From the NCBI GenBank assembly GCA_977006965.1, contig OZ345376.1, positions 1,860,001 through 1,924,000 of the forward strand: a stretch of 64,000 bases of DNA. The letters are read 5' to 3'. Position numbers and translations under genes: made by a program. Below, in pieces: positions 32,839-44,550 of the stretch (positions are counted from its first letter, which is position 1; every line of letters starts with the position of its first letter). The notes beneath the pieces were generated by a model. That model worked only from the letters and a program-made list of their open reading frames with translations. It made no database searches and was not told where the DNA came from. Origin of the DNA: Phymatolithon calcareum (taxonomy: Eukaryota; Rhodophyta; Florideophyceae; Hapalidiales).

Positions 32839-34682
32839 ATGCAAGATCCATCCCCGAAGAGAGTTGTACTCGCTCTCATGTCCTTCGTCGGCAAGGAAAA
32901 GCGCAAAATCACCGACATCTCTACCGTTTGACAAGTCGAGAAAGTGTACGTGCAGTACCAATGCCCAAAACCTTCCTGAGCGCTATCTGTCGTTTCGTTT
33001 ATCGACAAGACGGGTTTCAACAACCCGTACGGGCATCTCAAGCGTTGTTATGCTAAAGGTCAGACCTCCGAGAAGCAGGAAATAACGCTCAATCGAATGT
33101 ACCAAGAAGCACTATCGACGGCACAAGAGAAGGGCGGAACCATCAAATCCCATTTCGCATCTCGATCGCTTTCCGAGTACGAAAAAACTGTCTACGCGTA
33201 TCTTCGTATGACCATCATGAAAAGTCTACCTCTTTATTATGTTGACGACGCCGAAGTTCGGAAGTTCTCTCGTTTTTCGGTTGCTTTGTGCTGTAAGACT
33301 GTGACTGGGATCATCTTTGAGATAGTTGAGCTCGTCGAGAATCGCATTGCATGTGAGATGGAGGGAACAATTGGAGCTATTTTGCACGACGGCTGGTCCT
33401 GCGGCAGTGTGCACTATGTCGCAGCGATTGCTTCCTATTGCACTACTAGTACTACTGCTAATTTGAACTCCGGTGTAACAGTACCACGTCTTGTATTGTT
33501 GGGTCTATCCCCTTTGGGGAAAGTTGATGATGTGGATTCCACCGATCGCGAATCTGTAGAAGAAGCAACGCGATTCAATGCTGAGGCACATTTGCACTAT
33601 TTACGAGCTATTCTCCAGTTCTTTGGGCAGAATTTTGATGACTGGTGTGTTTGCTTTTTGGCCGATAACACAAGTACGAATCGGAGGCTAGCGCGGATGA
33701 GTGGGAAACCTCATGTTGGATGTAACAGCCACAAGCTGAATTTGGAAGTGAACCGCATGTTGGATACACATACTGATTTGTTTGACACTGTAGAGTCAGT
33801 GCACGGTACTATGAGATCCGCCACACAACTCAAGAATGCAGCGATCCTTCGAAATTTGACCGAACTAAGGCTAATAATGCACAACCAAACGCGATGGTCT
33901 GGGAAAGTGCAAATGTTGCGCAGATTTTTGCAAATTCGCGACGAACTTTCCGTAGTAAGCGAGAGCGCTGATGGCAACCTATGTGTCGACACTTCCAATC
34001 GCTTCGAAGGTAAGGTCAAGCGATATAACAAGATGCTGTCCGAAATTGATGTTGTAACGAAATCCTTGCAAATTCGCGGTCAAACATTGTCGTCATGTCG
34101 CCAAGATTTGGATGTTCTCATAGAAACAGTTGCCGCTGAGAGAAGCAAAAGGCGCTCTGTCTTTTACCAGTGCAAACTCGGGACGCACTACATAGCACCG
34201 AGTGCAGCGGCGATGGTGCCTGATCCGCTGTTCGAGTCTGACGTGTTGAAGATTCAACGAGGTCGCTCCAATGATCTTCCGAAGAAGAAATGGACGCAGT
34301 GTCAACTCTGAAAGCTAAGTCGATGAACGAAATTGCTACTCGTGTGGGAGAAGACATGTCGACGGAGACCCCGTCCATGGTAAAGCGTCTTGCTAAGCGC
34401 CGTAAAACGGGAGGACGGAAGGAAGACTATGTCAACTGTGATTTTATCATGGGTTCGGTTGCAGAGTTAGAGCGCCTCTGGAGTATTGCGAAATACGTTC
34501 TAACCGAAAACAGACGGAGGATGACTCCTCAACTGTTCGAAGCGCTAGTGTTCTTGAAAGTTAACAACCTCTTTTGGGACGCAGAGCTGGTATGCAAAGC
34601 TATCACCGGGAATCGTTCGGAAAATGCGAAAGCGCGCATGAGAGACCATGAAATTAAAGTAGAAATGTCGTATAGTGTCTAA
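32839..34682 (+). pseudogene. hAT transposase with two nonsense codons and one frameshift
   Basis: The frame opens at the ATG at 32839. It contains a probable BED-type zinc finger (QYQCPK, then NNPYGHLKRCYA near 33020-33055) broken by two in-frame TGA codons. It continues as an open frame to about 34285 with the hAT signatures CNSHKLNLEV (near 33720) and NQTRWSGKVQML (near 33885). After a frameshift in the A/G run near 34280, the C-terminal dimerisation region follows (ERLWSIAKYVLTENRRRMTP, near 34470-34530) to 34682. The transposase would be inactive. Confidence 0.85.
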
Positions 34683-34982
34683 TGAAAGTGCTTTGTGTCT
34701 TGTAGTTGGGCTTTGTAGTGCCGTGAATGTGTGGTTGTTTCTGTTGTAATGTTTTTTGCTTTACATGACCATTAAACGATATTCATCGCCCGAGATCATT
34801 GCAATTCGGATTTCTACGAATGCCAGTATTGCAATTCGCATTGCATCGCCGTGTGAGACGCCCTTGGCATTGGGTATTGTATCTTTTTCTCCAATCGCTT
34901 GCAATGGCATTGTTCCGATCCTTGGTTGCAGGTGGATGTCTCAAGATCAAAGAGATCTTGGTGAGTCCACCACATATTCACG

Positions 34983-35905
34983 TTGCGAAGGAAGGAACGC
35001 GTTCTCGTTTTGAACGGTACAAATGCTCCAATCGGTGGTTTTCAAACGTTCCACGAATACGCAGTGGCTTTTACTCGAAATACGAGAAGCACGTTCTACG
35101 AACGTGGGGCTGTATACCAGGAATGCCAGAAGAATCTTCGAATGACTCCTGCGCTGCTCTTCACATTGAGCCGAATCACTTCTGAGTTCCAGCTTCGAGC
35201 TCAGCGCCGTCGTTTACCTGTCCATCTTGGCCTTCGGTCTTCGCACAAGTCCCTCCGTTTTCTAGACCGAATGCGAGTTCTGTGCCGACTGGGACCACCA
35301 AAGATGAGGAGACTTCATCACGCAGAAAGGTTTTCATTAAGCCTGGTAAAGCACAAAAAGCGCCTTGAAGAAACAGAAGAGTACGTTGGAGATGAGGACG
35401 TAAAGGAAGCAATGAAGGATAATGAATATCTCAACATGTATGAAGACTTGCGACAAGCCCTTCAGAAAGCCCAGGAGAGATCTGTCACGAAGAAGAGGAG
35501 GAGAGAAGAAATAATTAATGTATGGGAAAAGGAAGAAGAAGGCAGATCAATGAAGATTCCTATTGAAGGAAAGCTACCCGGGATCCTTTACATAGGAGAA
35601 AGAACAACACGTTTAAGGTGCCTAAGGTTGACATTCAACCGAGCACCCCTTTGGAGGAAATCAGTGTTGGGTGCTTACTGTGGGATTACCGCGGTGATCG
35701 AACTAGTCGCCTTACAACGTACTCTAGCGTCATCGAAGATGAGTACAGAAATTGAGTTTGAGTGCGAGAGACTCACAGCAGCGAGAGACTCACAGCAGCT
35801 CTTGTTGGGAGAGAATTACGAATAAGAACATTTTGAGCAGCCAGATGACTTTAGCCTAGAGTTACTCCAAGGTGAGGCTTTGGGAGCTCTCAAAAATAAA
35901 ATCAT
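34983..35905 (+). pseudogene. LINE C-terminal remnant with 3' end
   Basis: An open frame (34983-35825) whose last 200 residues match the C-terminal module of LINE A and C: a basic helical stretch, then RTTRLRCLRLTFNRAPLW. It is followed by a 3' end with an A-rich tail (caaaaataaaatc, to 35905). The first part of the frame is unrecognised. The hAT element inserted immediately upstream. Confidence 0.6.
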
Positions 35906-37184
35906 TAAATATCGGCTCCGTTTTCTGGACCAGCTTACCTTGGCTTCCGTCAGCAGCAGTGTACGATATACTGTCGCAAGTGGAACAAGTGTCTCGATGG
36001 TCTCCGCGCTGTATAGGCTAGTGTGTATCGATGCTGCATCGGACGTCATTTCGAGAGAAATGGAGTTGCCATTTGCTCATTCGAGAGAAGAAAATGCATC
36101 AAATCTAGGCTCACTGCGGCCATTAAAAGACTAAAGGTGTGCATTGAGAATCTGGATACTTCAATCTATATTCCGAGGAGCGTTCCTGATGCTAGTTTCC
36201 CGTTGACCTTTTCAATATCATTCTGGCATATGTGACTTGTCAAGGCGTTACAGAGGGAAGAGGAGAGGGTTAGAGCTGAGCGCAGTACAGTTGTATACTG
36301 GAGCGCGGCTCTACTCGGCAAAAGCAGAGGCTAGTTCACCGTGCGGGATCCTTCGATACCCCGACGGTGCTGCCTTTATTATTCTATATATAAAGGAACT
36401 GCAGCAGCACAAGAGTCTACGCAGGCATTAGAGAGGGCGCAATGGATGCGGCTCCACGACCTTGAATGGTCGGACAAACGAGTGCTCTCAGTTGTGACAA
36501 ATTCCAAGCGGATGTAAGTAAATCCGCAAAGCTGATTCCGAACCGCTTAGGGAGGTGACAGTGACATTCTGGTCGCCACGCACGCACCCGTCAGCGCAAG
36601 CACAGAGATAGGACCCGTTCGAAACGAGGACTGCGGCGTATTCCACGTTGGCGTCCGTTCACCGGCCGCTGCTCGTACAGCGATCATCCGGCGCAAATAG
36701 GGGACTATCAAATAGCCCATGTTCGTGTCCTTTCACCAGCCGCTGCTAAGACAGCGATCATCCGGCGCAACACAGGGTGCAGTGTTACGCATATCATGTA
36801 AGCTTTCAGCTCGTAAGTAAACTACCCTCGAACTGATATTCCTCTTTTTAGAGCGCACTTATAGAGCAACTGCGGCTCATTTTGAAAGGACACAGAAGTA
36901 CATCAATGTTTCGTTTTGGAGAGAAGAGCAAGCACGAGCTTCTTTTAAGTCAATACCGTAGGAAAACGTAAACTTAGAAGAGAATAAAACAAGTTGGATT
37001 TTCTGAACAATGGTTTTCGCTAGGTGGGAATAGCAAACGAGTGGAATTTGGGACTAATTTAGGACGTGAGAAGAAAACGACAACGTCAGGAAGTGGACCT
37101 CTTTATCAGCGTTTCGATTCATTGTCGTCCAAAAAAAATAATCGGCGTGTTTGCTCCCGTGCAACTTTTCGGGTGTCAAGATAA
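35906..37184. other. Intergenic, no recognised gene
   Basis: Only short frames without known motifs. A partial tandem duplication of about 72 bp is at 36649-36777. Confidence 0.5.
36649..36777 (+). repeat. 72-bp imperfect tandem duplication
   Basis: The segment with cagcgatcatccggcgcaa occurs at 36649-36703 and again at 36721-36777 with scattered differences. Confidence 0.7.
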
Positions 37185-37576
37185 TTGGCTTCGTACTTAG
37201 CAATAAGCCGAAGATGCGGGCGTGGGAGAATACCGGACATAAATAAACCATATATCTTGGCACCCGAAATATTGCCCCAAGCGTCAGCAGCCGCTCTCGA
37301 AGACGTATCAAAGGACATTGGGTATCTCGTGGAAGAGGAACACCTTAAAGAATCTCTGAAACAAGCGGAAGAAGGTATGGTGTCAAAAAAGCGACGCCCA
37401 CAAGCAACAGTCAAAGTCTGGTCGTTGGAAGAAGAGGGTCGGACAGTTAAAATCCCGATCGGCGTACCGAACGACCTACCAGAAGTGCTATATATAAGGG
37501 ACAAAACTAGACAGTTGGGCTGGCAGCTCTGAAAACAACCTTACACAGCTGTGGTTATGCAATGATTTAAAATAAA
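37185..37576 (+). pseudogene. LINE C-terminal remnant
   Basis: A frame ending at 37532 resembles the C-terminal module of the other LINE remnants (KVWSLEEEGRTVKIPIG, then RDKTRQLG). An aataaaacg tail follows at about 37570. Confidence 0.55.
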
Positions 37577-39740
37577 ACGTTTTCAAATATTGACGTTTTT
37601 CAAGACGTTTTTCAACACACGATTTGCTAGTAAAGGAGCCTTTTTTGCTTTTTTCAGACTGCGAAGTTCTCAACTCACGGAACGCTTTTTTCACTGTTTG
37701 ACAAAGAGCGTTTTTATTAATATGAACGGATTCCTAATGACCTGAAGAATACATTGGAGGGATTGTATTGATGCTTGGAAGAGTTGGAAGGAAAGGAGAC
37801 TATCTTGAAAATCGGGAACATGTGCCGTTCGCTCGAGCCTGCACATCGCTAAAATGAGCAAAACCCCATAAAACATAGGTACGAGAGAAAACACAGGTTA
37901 AGGCAGCTCAAGGTATCCAAGTCAATGGCATGACCTAAAAAATGCTTACAGTAACGTACTGCACAGCCCGAAACAGCAAGGAGCTACAATACCACCACAA
38001 TTCTACGCACAGCTCAAAAATGGAGAATTAGAGTCCCCAAAGTTACTCGCGCACGTGAAAGCATGAAGGTTAGGCACACTGCTTCCTGCCATTTTATTAC
38101 ACAATTCTAGGTCCCTTCCAGTGCAGTCTTGCCTCTAGTACTTGTTATGACATGCTCTTCGACGCCAAAAACGTGCGGTTTTTGGGACGGTTTCGGGGTG
38201 TGCAAGTTTTTTGTTCTCGATTCCATTTAAGGAGTACTAGCTTTAGAAAATGTACTGCAACACGACCGGAAAGTGATTCCTACGCTCATCGTCTCAAGAG
38301 TTAGCTTAGAGAGTCCCACTGATACGGAAATGTCTTCTTCCAAAAAGAAAATCGACCAGGAACACGCATTTCAACTAAAAAAACTCCTTTACTCGCTAAT
38401 TCTGTGTTAAACGTTTTTTATTTGCGACGATCGAAAATGCAGAAGAAGCCCATATAGACCCCTGTAGAAGAGATTGACGTGGCTACAGCCATTGACGCGA
38501 TTTTATGTAATTCTGATTAAGGAAGCCGAAAAATTTCAATGATCATAGAATAGGACTAGAAAGGAGCCGATTTTCCTCCATATGTGACACATGGTACCTT
38601 CTCAATAAATCCATTTAAGGGCCTACACCCAGTTATTGCATTTAATGTCACATACACTATTTCCGTAGCCTATAACGCTCTTGAGATCAAATGAAATAGT
38701 GTATGTGACACTAATTACGTACTGACACTCTTTGTCACCAATGCATGAATAGTGTAACTACACTGTTATATCACGGATTTAATGTCACTATAAGAATCAG
38801 GCCGTTCAAGGATTCTTACCCTATTCAAGTTCTGGCGTCTCACGATGCCTCTTTCTCGAGCAGGTCTGTTTTAGGATCATTATTTCGAGCCACACTTTTT
38901 GGCAAACAGAGCACCGCTCCTCTGGCGAATCCTACACATTGACGAGAACCACAGACGACTTGGGTATCTATTTCAGCAGTGGCGGCATTAACATACTCGC
39001 CCCCGTGCTCAACATTTCTACTGCCGGCTCGGCGAGTGGCCTGCTCGTCATGCAGTGCTTACCGAGCTTCTATCGGTTTTGGTCAATCTGCAGGATGCCT
39101 GCATTGTGCACCGGGACGAAAAGTCGGTATTGAACTGCAACAGAATCCGTGGCAGGAGCAAAAAAACCATCTTCTCATGAGGAGATGGTTCCATGGTTTT
39201 CAATCTGGAGAGATGGGTGGGTCCGTTCAATGCCGATCTTTGTGCGAGCCGGGCTTCAGAAGGCTCAAACGCAGCAAAAATTGGAGATGAAGAAAGAGGC
39301 ATAGTATCAGCTCTGGTGTAGATCGTGCGAGAGTTACGAACGGCGACAATGATTTCCAGGTAATTGTAATGCAACTATAACTGCGACTGATCGTTCGAAA
39401 AAATCAAAATGAGGCGGACACGTGTGATATTTTACACTCGAAACAGGATTTTTTATCATAAAATGATGGTCACAGAATTTCTTGTGTCACACGATACTGT
39501 GTAACCTACACAATGTCCGATATTACACTATTTTTTCGTGACCCTAAATGCGACAACTGTGTACATACCCCATCTTTAAAGCGCTCTCACTGGCCGAAAC
39601 AATGCTCATAAACTGGATTAAATTTTTAATTATCTTGTTTAAACCGACGGGACTGTATCCTGTTTCAAGAAAATGTTTACAAACAAGTGAAATATTTTCA
39701 AATATGAAGTCAGCAAAAGATTCTAATGTTCGGCTGTAAT
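37577..39740. other. AT-rich intergenic with an 18-bp inverted repeat
   Basis: No gene is recognised. Contains the inverted repeat at 38647-38710. The segment catggtaccttctcaataaatcc (38591-38613) recurs inverted at 63388-63410, suggesting another repeat family end. Confidence 0.5.
38647..38710. repeat. 18-bp perfect inverted repeat
   Basis: tgtcacatacactatttc (38647-38664) and its exact complement at 38693-38710 are separated by 28 bp. Related tgtcac/gtgtaac motifs cluster up to 39541. It could be the end of a degenerate MITE or a hairpin. Confidence 0.55.
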
Positions 39741-40497
39741 CAATCCGATCCAATCCTAACGCCCTTGTTGTCGTCCGTTCCACTGTCACCATCGGCTTCT
39801 GTTCCGCCTACAAAGCGGCGGTGGAGAAGGAAGTCGGCCACTCCGTGCGTCTGTGCTTCCAGCCTGAGTTCCTTCGCGCCCGGTCTGCTGTGGAAGATGC
39901 AACGTCGACCTGGCAAGTGGTTCTCGGGTGCGACAGCGCGCACGAGATAGCCTACTATTACCGATTCCAGCAGCATTTCATCACCGCCGACAACATCACT
40001 TTTTGCACCATCGACGAGCTGAGATCATGAAGATTTTCCACAACTCCTTTAACGCAATGAAGATCAGCTACTGGAATCAGGCCGATCTGTTGGTGCAGGA
40101 GATCCGCGGTCGAGATGGCAAGAAAATCGACGCCGAACGCACATTCAAAATCATCGCACGCACATGCGAAGGGCTCATCAATCCGAGGTAGACATGCGTA
40201 CTACGGGACGTGCATGCCGAAGGACAGCTCCGAGCTGGCCAACATTGAGAGAGTGTATGGACTGCAATGCAATCTATTCCAGTGCATGGTGGACGTAAAT
40301 AATGTGGTGACAGCAACGGATACGGAAGAAGTGCTGTATGGGTACAATCATTCAAAAATGCGACCTTTCACAAGGGAGTGAATGGAAAGGATGGACGAGT
40401 TGGGAGTGTGGGTACAGATGGATCCAGCTGCAGCTCTGGTAGCGTATCGGAAGAGTAATGCGAATGGGGTGTGCTGAATAGGAATCTGTTGCCAAAT
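39741..40497 (+). pseudogene. Dehydrogenase pseudogene
   Basis: Corresponds to residue 97 onwards of the 348-aa dehydrogenase. The N-terminal third is missing. A base is deleted at about 40017, about 20 bp including the TPGH codons are lost near 40190 with a stop, and further indels occur near 40357. The Cys-x2-Lys-Asp motif region is still readable as CMPKD in another frame. Confidence 0.88.
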
Positions 40498-40589
40498 TGT
40501 TATTCAGTAAAAAAGCGTGCAGTAGTGGTATTAATTGTAGAAAACGTTGCATATTAGCCTTCGGTAGCGTTCATAGTATTGTAGACGGA

Positions 40590-41030
40590 ATGATAAGACG
40601 TTGGGCAGGCTGTTGTGTTTGGGTTGCAGTGTGGCGTCCAACGCCACTATCATACTCTCCATTTCCTATAAGACTAGCTCCCTTCAAATTGTCATTCCAA
40701 CTTGTATTTACAGCAAGACTTTACAGATAGAATTACATTCATTACAGTGCCTTAGGTTTCGAGGCGTACTAACACCATGAAGGATCACCAAGGACAAACC
40801 CTAGAACCGCTGCTTACAGATTCCAGATGCTTACACTGTACTGCTTACTCTGGAAGCCGCTTCGCGGCTTCCAGAAATTTGCACTGATCCATTTCTCATA
40901 CTGCCAAGTCATCCTTTGATCCAATTCTTTTTCTATAAATTCCGCCGCTTCGCGGCGCCCTCGGCGTTTGCGAGGGAACAACCCTACCACAGCCAGTGTA
41001 CCAACTTGTGCGTTTAACAATCCCACATAC
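40590..41030. other. Insertion with GC-rich palindromes in the decayed unit
   Basis: Sequence absent from the young units. Contains the palindrome ggaagccgcttcgcggcttcc at about 40852-40872 and a second gccgcttcgcggc near 40944. I see no gene. Confidence 0.55.
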
Positions 41031-42060
41031 AGTGATTGGTGAAATGACTGGCAACGAGTGGGGCAACCGTTTTAATTTGTTTATTGAAGGGCTTTGGTGG
41101 GAATTTTGTGCGTAGTACTGTATTGGTGGCAATAATAGATGTCATGATAGACGTCAGTGGAGGTGAGTGTTTCGTGGCGGATGCACAGGTGTCACGAGAG
41201 GAATAGTTGAGGAGTGTAGGTTAATTTATGATAGTGGCTTTTGGGTAGAAGTATGGATAAAAGTAGGTCGTTGGGGTTCATATTCTTGATTTTATTGATA
41301 CATGACATATCGATGAGTCGGTACTGTACATTTGAATCAGTTGAAATAGAGGGAGCCGTGTTCGGTGTCGGTTTCGGTTAAGGATTTAGTCTTGTGTTGT
41401 GGTGGCGAGTGTTTGTGCGCTATCATTTCGGTTAACATATGTGGAGAAGTGGAGAGGAAAAATGGATGAGTTGTAGAATGTGAAGATAGTTTGGAAGTGG
41501 CGTGGACAGGAGATGGCGACGAATATTTACAGTAGAAGCGTTCTGTTGTGGAGAATGGGGGAGAGGAATGTGAATGGGTTTGATGGCGGGGGGCGAGGAA
41601 GGGAAAATGTTAGAACGCCCTTTTTGAGGTTCACTGCTTCCCTACAGTCCTGCATGCGAGGGAGGGCGGGGATGTGAAAATTGATTTTTCCTTGTAATTG
41701 ACAGTTGGGCTTTTCAGAAGGCTGGAAAATGAAAAGTTGGCAAAATGGACCACTTTACTGGAGCGCATGTAATGGAAGGGAATGAGTGTAGTGTTCGAAC
41801 GTTAGAAACAACAACAGGCTGCATTCAGCAGTCATTTAGTGCTATTTATATGGAGGATTAGTGCGAAATGTATGGAATTTGAAGGTGAACGTTAAATTTT
41901 GGGATGGGAAATGGGGCCAGGTTGAGAAAACGGTTTCGAGCAGCAGCGGAACGGACGGAGGTAGTGAGAATGTGAGAAGGGCGTGAAAAGGAAGTCGTCA
42001 AAAAATTCACGTCCAGCCAGCAGGGCCTGAAACGTTTGTTCAACTGTTTTCAAGTGCTTT

Positions 42061-42719
42061 CAAATGTATTTTCAATTGTTCTTGGAATGATTTTGACTGT
42101 CGTTCGTTGAAACGAATTACTAATTCAAGGCTTGATTGAGCTGGTGAGAGTTGTACATTTACGGTAGTAATCTTTTTCGTTTTCGTATTATCAGTCGTTG
42201 GTTGTCTCCGTCCCTCCGATCGGCTAGTCGAATTCCAGGCGGGGCTTGTATAGACATTTCCTATATATCTATCATAACTTATGTACAGGAAAATTGCACA
42301 TTAGCTGTTTCTACAAAGCTCCTTTCGTGTTCTAGAACCGTCTAGAAATGTCTAATTAGTTACGACATGTTTCTAGAGAGTTCTATTCATGTTCCAGATA
42401 CATCTAGAAAGTTCGAATGTTTTTCAAAATGCTTCTAGAAATATTTCATGAAAACTATTCTAGAAAGTATGGACATATATTACAGCAATTACAATTATAT
42501 TTTTCTACAAAACAGAAACTTGGGTATCATAAAAACTGAGTTATATGATTTTTACACTCTTCCTAATGTTTCGTTTTCTGAAGTGGTGGTCAATACTGCA
42601 ATTAATAATCCTCATCATCATATAAATGATTCAAAATATTATTTTTGTTAATTTAAATCAAGAATAATTGTGAAATAGTTCCATCCTTGTGGAAGAAATC
42701 CCTTGCCGGCTGCCACTAT
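42061..42719. promoter_or_regulatory. Cluster of TTCTAGAA (heat-shock-element-like) sites
   Basis: Between 42330 and 42470 there are about six tctaga-centred motifs. Three are perfect ttctagaa, the inverted NTTCNNGAAN arrangement of heat-shock elements. It lies beside a minus-strand Gypsy relic and may be part of its LTR. No gene is visible in the rest of the stretch. Confidence 0.35.
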
Positions 42720-43513
42720 GCATCATGGGTCGGCATGTCTTTCACAAGCGTAAGGAATTGGTATCCTTTTCCATCTTAGATCAACGCCAAATCGAAAAGA
42801 TCCGAGTTCATCATTAATCGCTGAATTGTATACAAACACAGCTTTTGGTAACAATCTGCCCCGATCATCTTGATGTTACGAAGAAGACATGGAATATAAT
42901 TCGCAACCTTCCTGTTCATTACTTCTGAGGCACTATCTGTTGGATTGCAACGACTGGTTGACATTTTTCAGTTTTATTCCACTCAAAGTCATCAATCGCT
43001 TCCAAAATTTGGATGTAAACTTCGGATCTCGGTCAGAAACTATACTGTCTGGAAAAGCATATAATTTAAAAGTGTGCTTTTAGAAAGTATTGCCAACATC
43101 AACTGCCATATTTTCTGACTTAGATGGTATGAAATGAACTCTTCTATACAAACGATCTACACAAGTAGTAATACAATCTTAACCATTTTTCGTCTTTGGA
43201 AGACTAACAATAAAATCTGTCGCTAACGATCACCATCCTCTCTCCAGAAGGTCCGAGGAGCTTGGCTCAGTAAGTTATTTCCTCCGTGATCCTTCTTCTG
43301 CTGTCTCGTCAAGTATCCTTGAACGAAACGTTCTAAGTCCCGACTCTTGTGCCTCCAATAGTGCTTCTGAAGTCTACCTTGTGTCTTCGAAAAGCCAAAA
43401 TTACCGCCAACATTCGAGTCATGAGCCATTGGCAATATACTTACCAGAGATGTCCGAGGAACACAAAGCCTACCTTCATACAGTAGCCTGTTTCCATCAA
43501 GCTGAAACAACAT
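42720..43513 (-). pseudogene. Gypsy-type integrase relic
   Basis: Read on the minus strand, the zinc-binding region comes first (MAHDSNVGGNFGFSKTQ, then YWRHKSRDLERFV), with several ligands lost. The catalytic core follows in shifted frames (CVDRLYRRVHFIPS, SDRDPKFTSKFWKRLM) and then a late piece near 42900-42780 (EVMNRKVANYI). It is a decayed Ty3/Gypsy fragment. Confidence 0.75.
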
Positions 43514-43668
43514 AAGAATATTTTTGATTAATGGACTTTTTACTGGACCTTCGACGTCTTACACTTTCATGGATTTAATAATTGGCCCGAAAAATAAATC
43601 TGCCTCATACTCTCCGATCACTGATTCGGCTTCAACGGAGAGGAGACCAGAAAAGTTCATCGGGATGA

Positions 43669-43938
43669 GAGTTTTACAGCCTGCGGAACAAAAAACTCTT
43701 CCTGTGCGACATTTGTGGGCATGAAAACTGGAAAGATAGTCTGCAAGAGGAATGCTGCGTGGCAAGCGTTCGAGCAAAACACATCATCGCACAACCCCCT
43801 ACTGGATACGGAAAGACTGTTATCGCTGTTCTCCTAGCGTTGTTGACTGCAGGCAGAAGAGTTTTCATCGAGCCAACGGGATGTCCCTTGTTAATAGCAT
43901 GTTCTGGATTTGCCATTACTGCTTTTCTAAACATTTAG
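43669..43938 (+). pseudogene. Superfamily 2 helicase fragment with zinc-finger-like start
   Basis: A short frame reads FLCDICGHENWKD, then HIIAQPPTGYGKTVIAVLLA, a Walker A motif typical of RecQ/DEAD-type helicases, then a stop. It is too short to be a gene and probably a relic of a helicase-bearing element or a captured host gene. Confidence 0.55.
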
Positions 43939-44245
43939 AGTAGCACACACAAAGAGTGGCGTCTTGCTGGGGATAGAACAGTGCTGCAAAATGGCGCAAT
44001 TATTCTCATGGTTCTATATTCAAAAGGAAGGCCTTGCTCTACGACTTCGGCACATTCGATTTTCGGTTAATAGTTCGGTTTCACTAAGTTTCAAGCAGAC
44101 CAAAACTGTATTTTTGAAAAAATCATGAGTACCAGTATTTACGCAATAAGTGGCCTCATAAATTTCTCTATTTATGAAACTGACTCTCCATTTACCCATT
44201 GAAAATCAGCCAAGTACTACACCTTCGTTTGGGATAGAGTTTTCA
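43939..44245. other. Intergenic, nothing recognised
   Basis: No motif or repeat is seen before similarity to the array unit resumes at about 44245. Confidence 0.5.
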
Positions 44246-44550
44246 ACAGTGCAGGTCCTTAAACAACATCCATTTACAAACTGTACAAATGCAAAGAAAG
44301 CCTCCCTCTCCAATATATCGCTCCCTATTTCAACCCTTTACAAAAATGAAGCACACTGCATATGCTCTGTTTAATGAATAAACTTATATCTACGTTCTTA
44401 CTATATATTCAAACTTGGTCCTCGTCCTGCTGCACTCTTCGCCTAATGCCTTCATACTCACATTCGTGATGATCACGCAGCTGCAGCAACAGGAACGGTG
44501 CCCGGTTCTCCTGAGTTCAGCACCGCGACGAAGGTACACACAATGTTGCT
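44246..44550 (+). repeat. Ancient decayed unit, middle part, with cupin 3' end
   Basis: Matches the array unit from unit position about 2679 through the cupin 3' coding end. The cupin portion (minus, 44463-44550 plus 52970-53001) is a pseudogene fragment split by the MITE. Confidence 0.8.

Larger units (their letters stand above)
32255..34924 (+). mobile_element. hAT-superfamily DNA transposon
   Basis: A 2670-bp element. The left end starts cagggtcggt; the right end read in reverse starts caaggatcgg. A perfect 8-bp duplication, as in hAT elements, flanks it. Both subterminal regions carry repeated ttgcaat motifs (32281-32350 and 34797-34912), likely transposase sites. Confidence 0.92.
39741..42060 (+). 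repeat. Ancient decayed copy of the array unit, left part
   Basis: Similarity to the array unit starts inside the dehydrogenase gene at 39741 and runs through its downstream region to about 42060. It is diverged and has an extra insertion at about 40590-41030. The LINE tail present in all young units is absent here. Confidence 0.85.

Noticed and set aside
34756-35185. Short frames crossing the right end of the hAT element
   Set aside because: They span the transposon boundary and target duplication and have no motifs.
43559-43934. Minus-strand frame opposite the helicase fragment
   Set aside because: It is the shadow of the Walker A frame on the plus strand.
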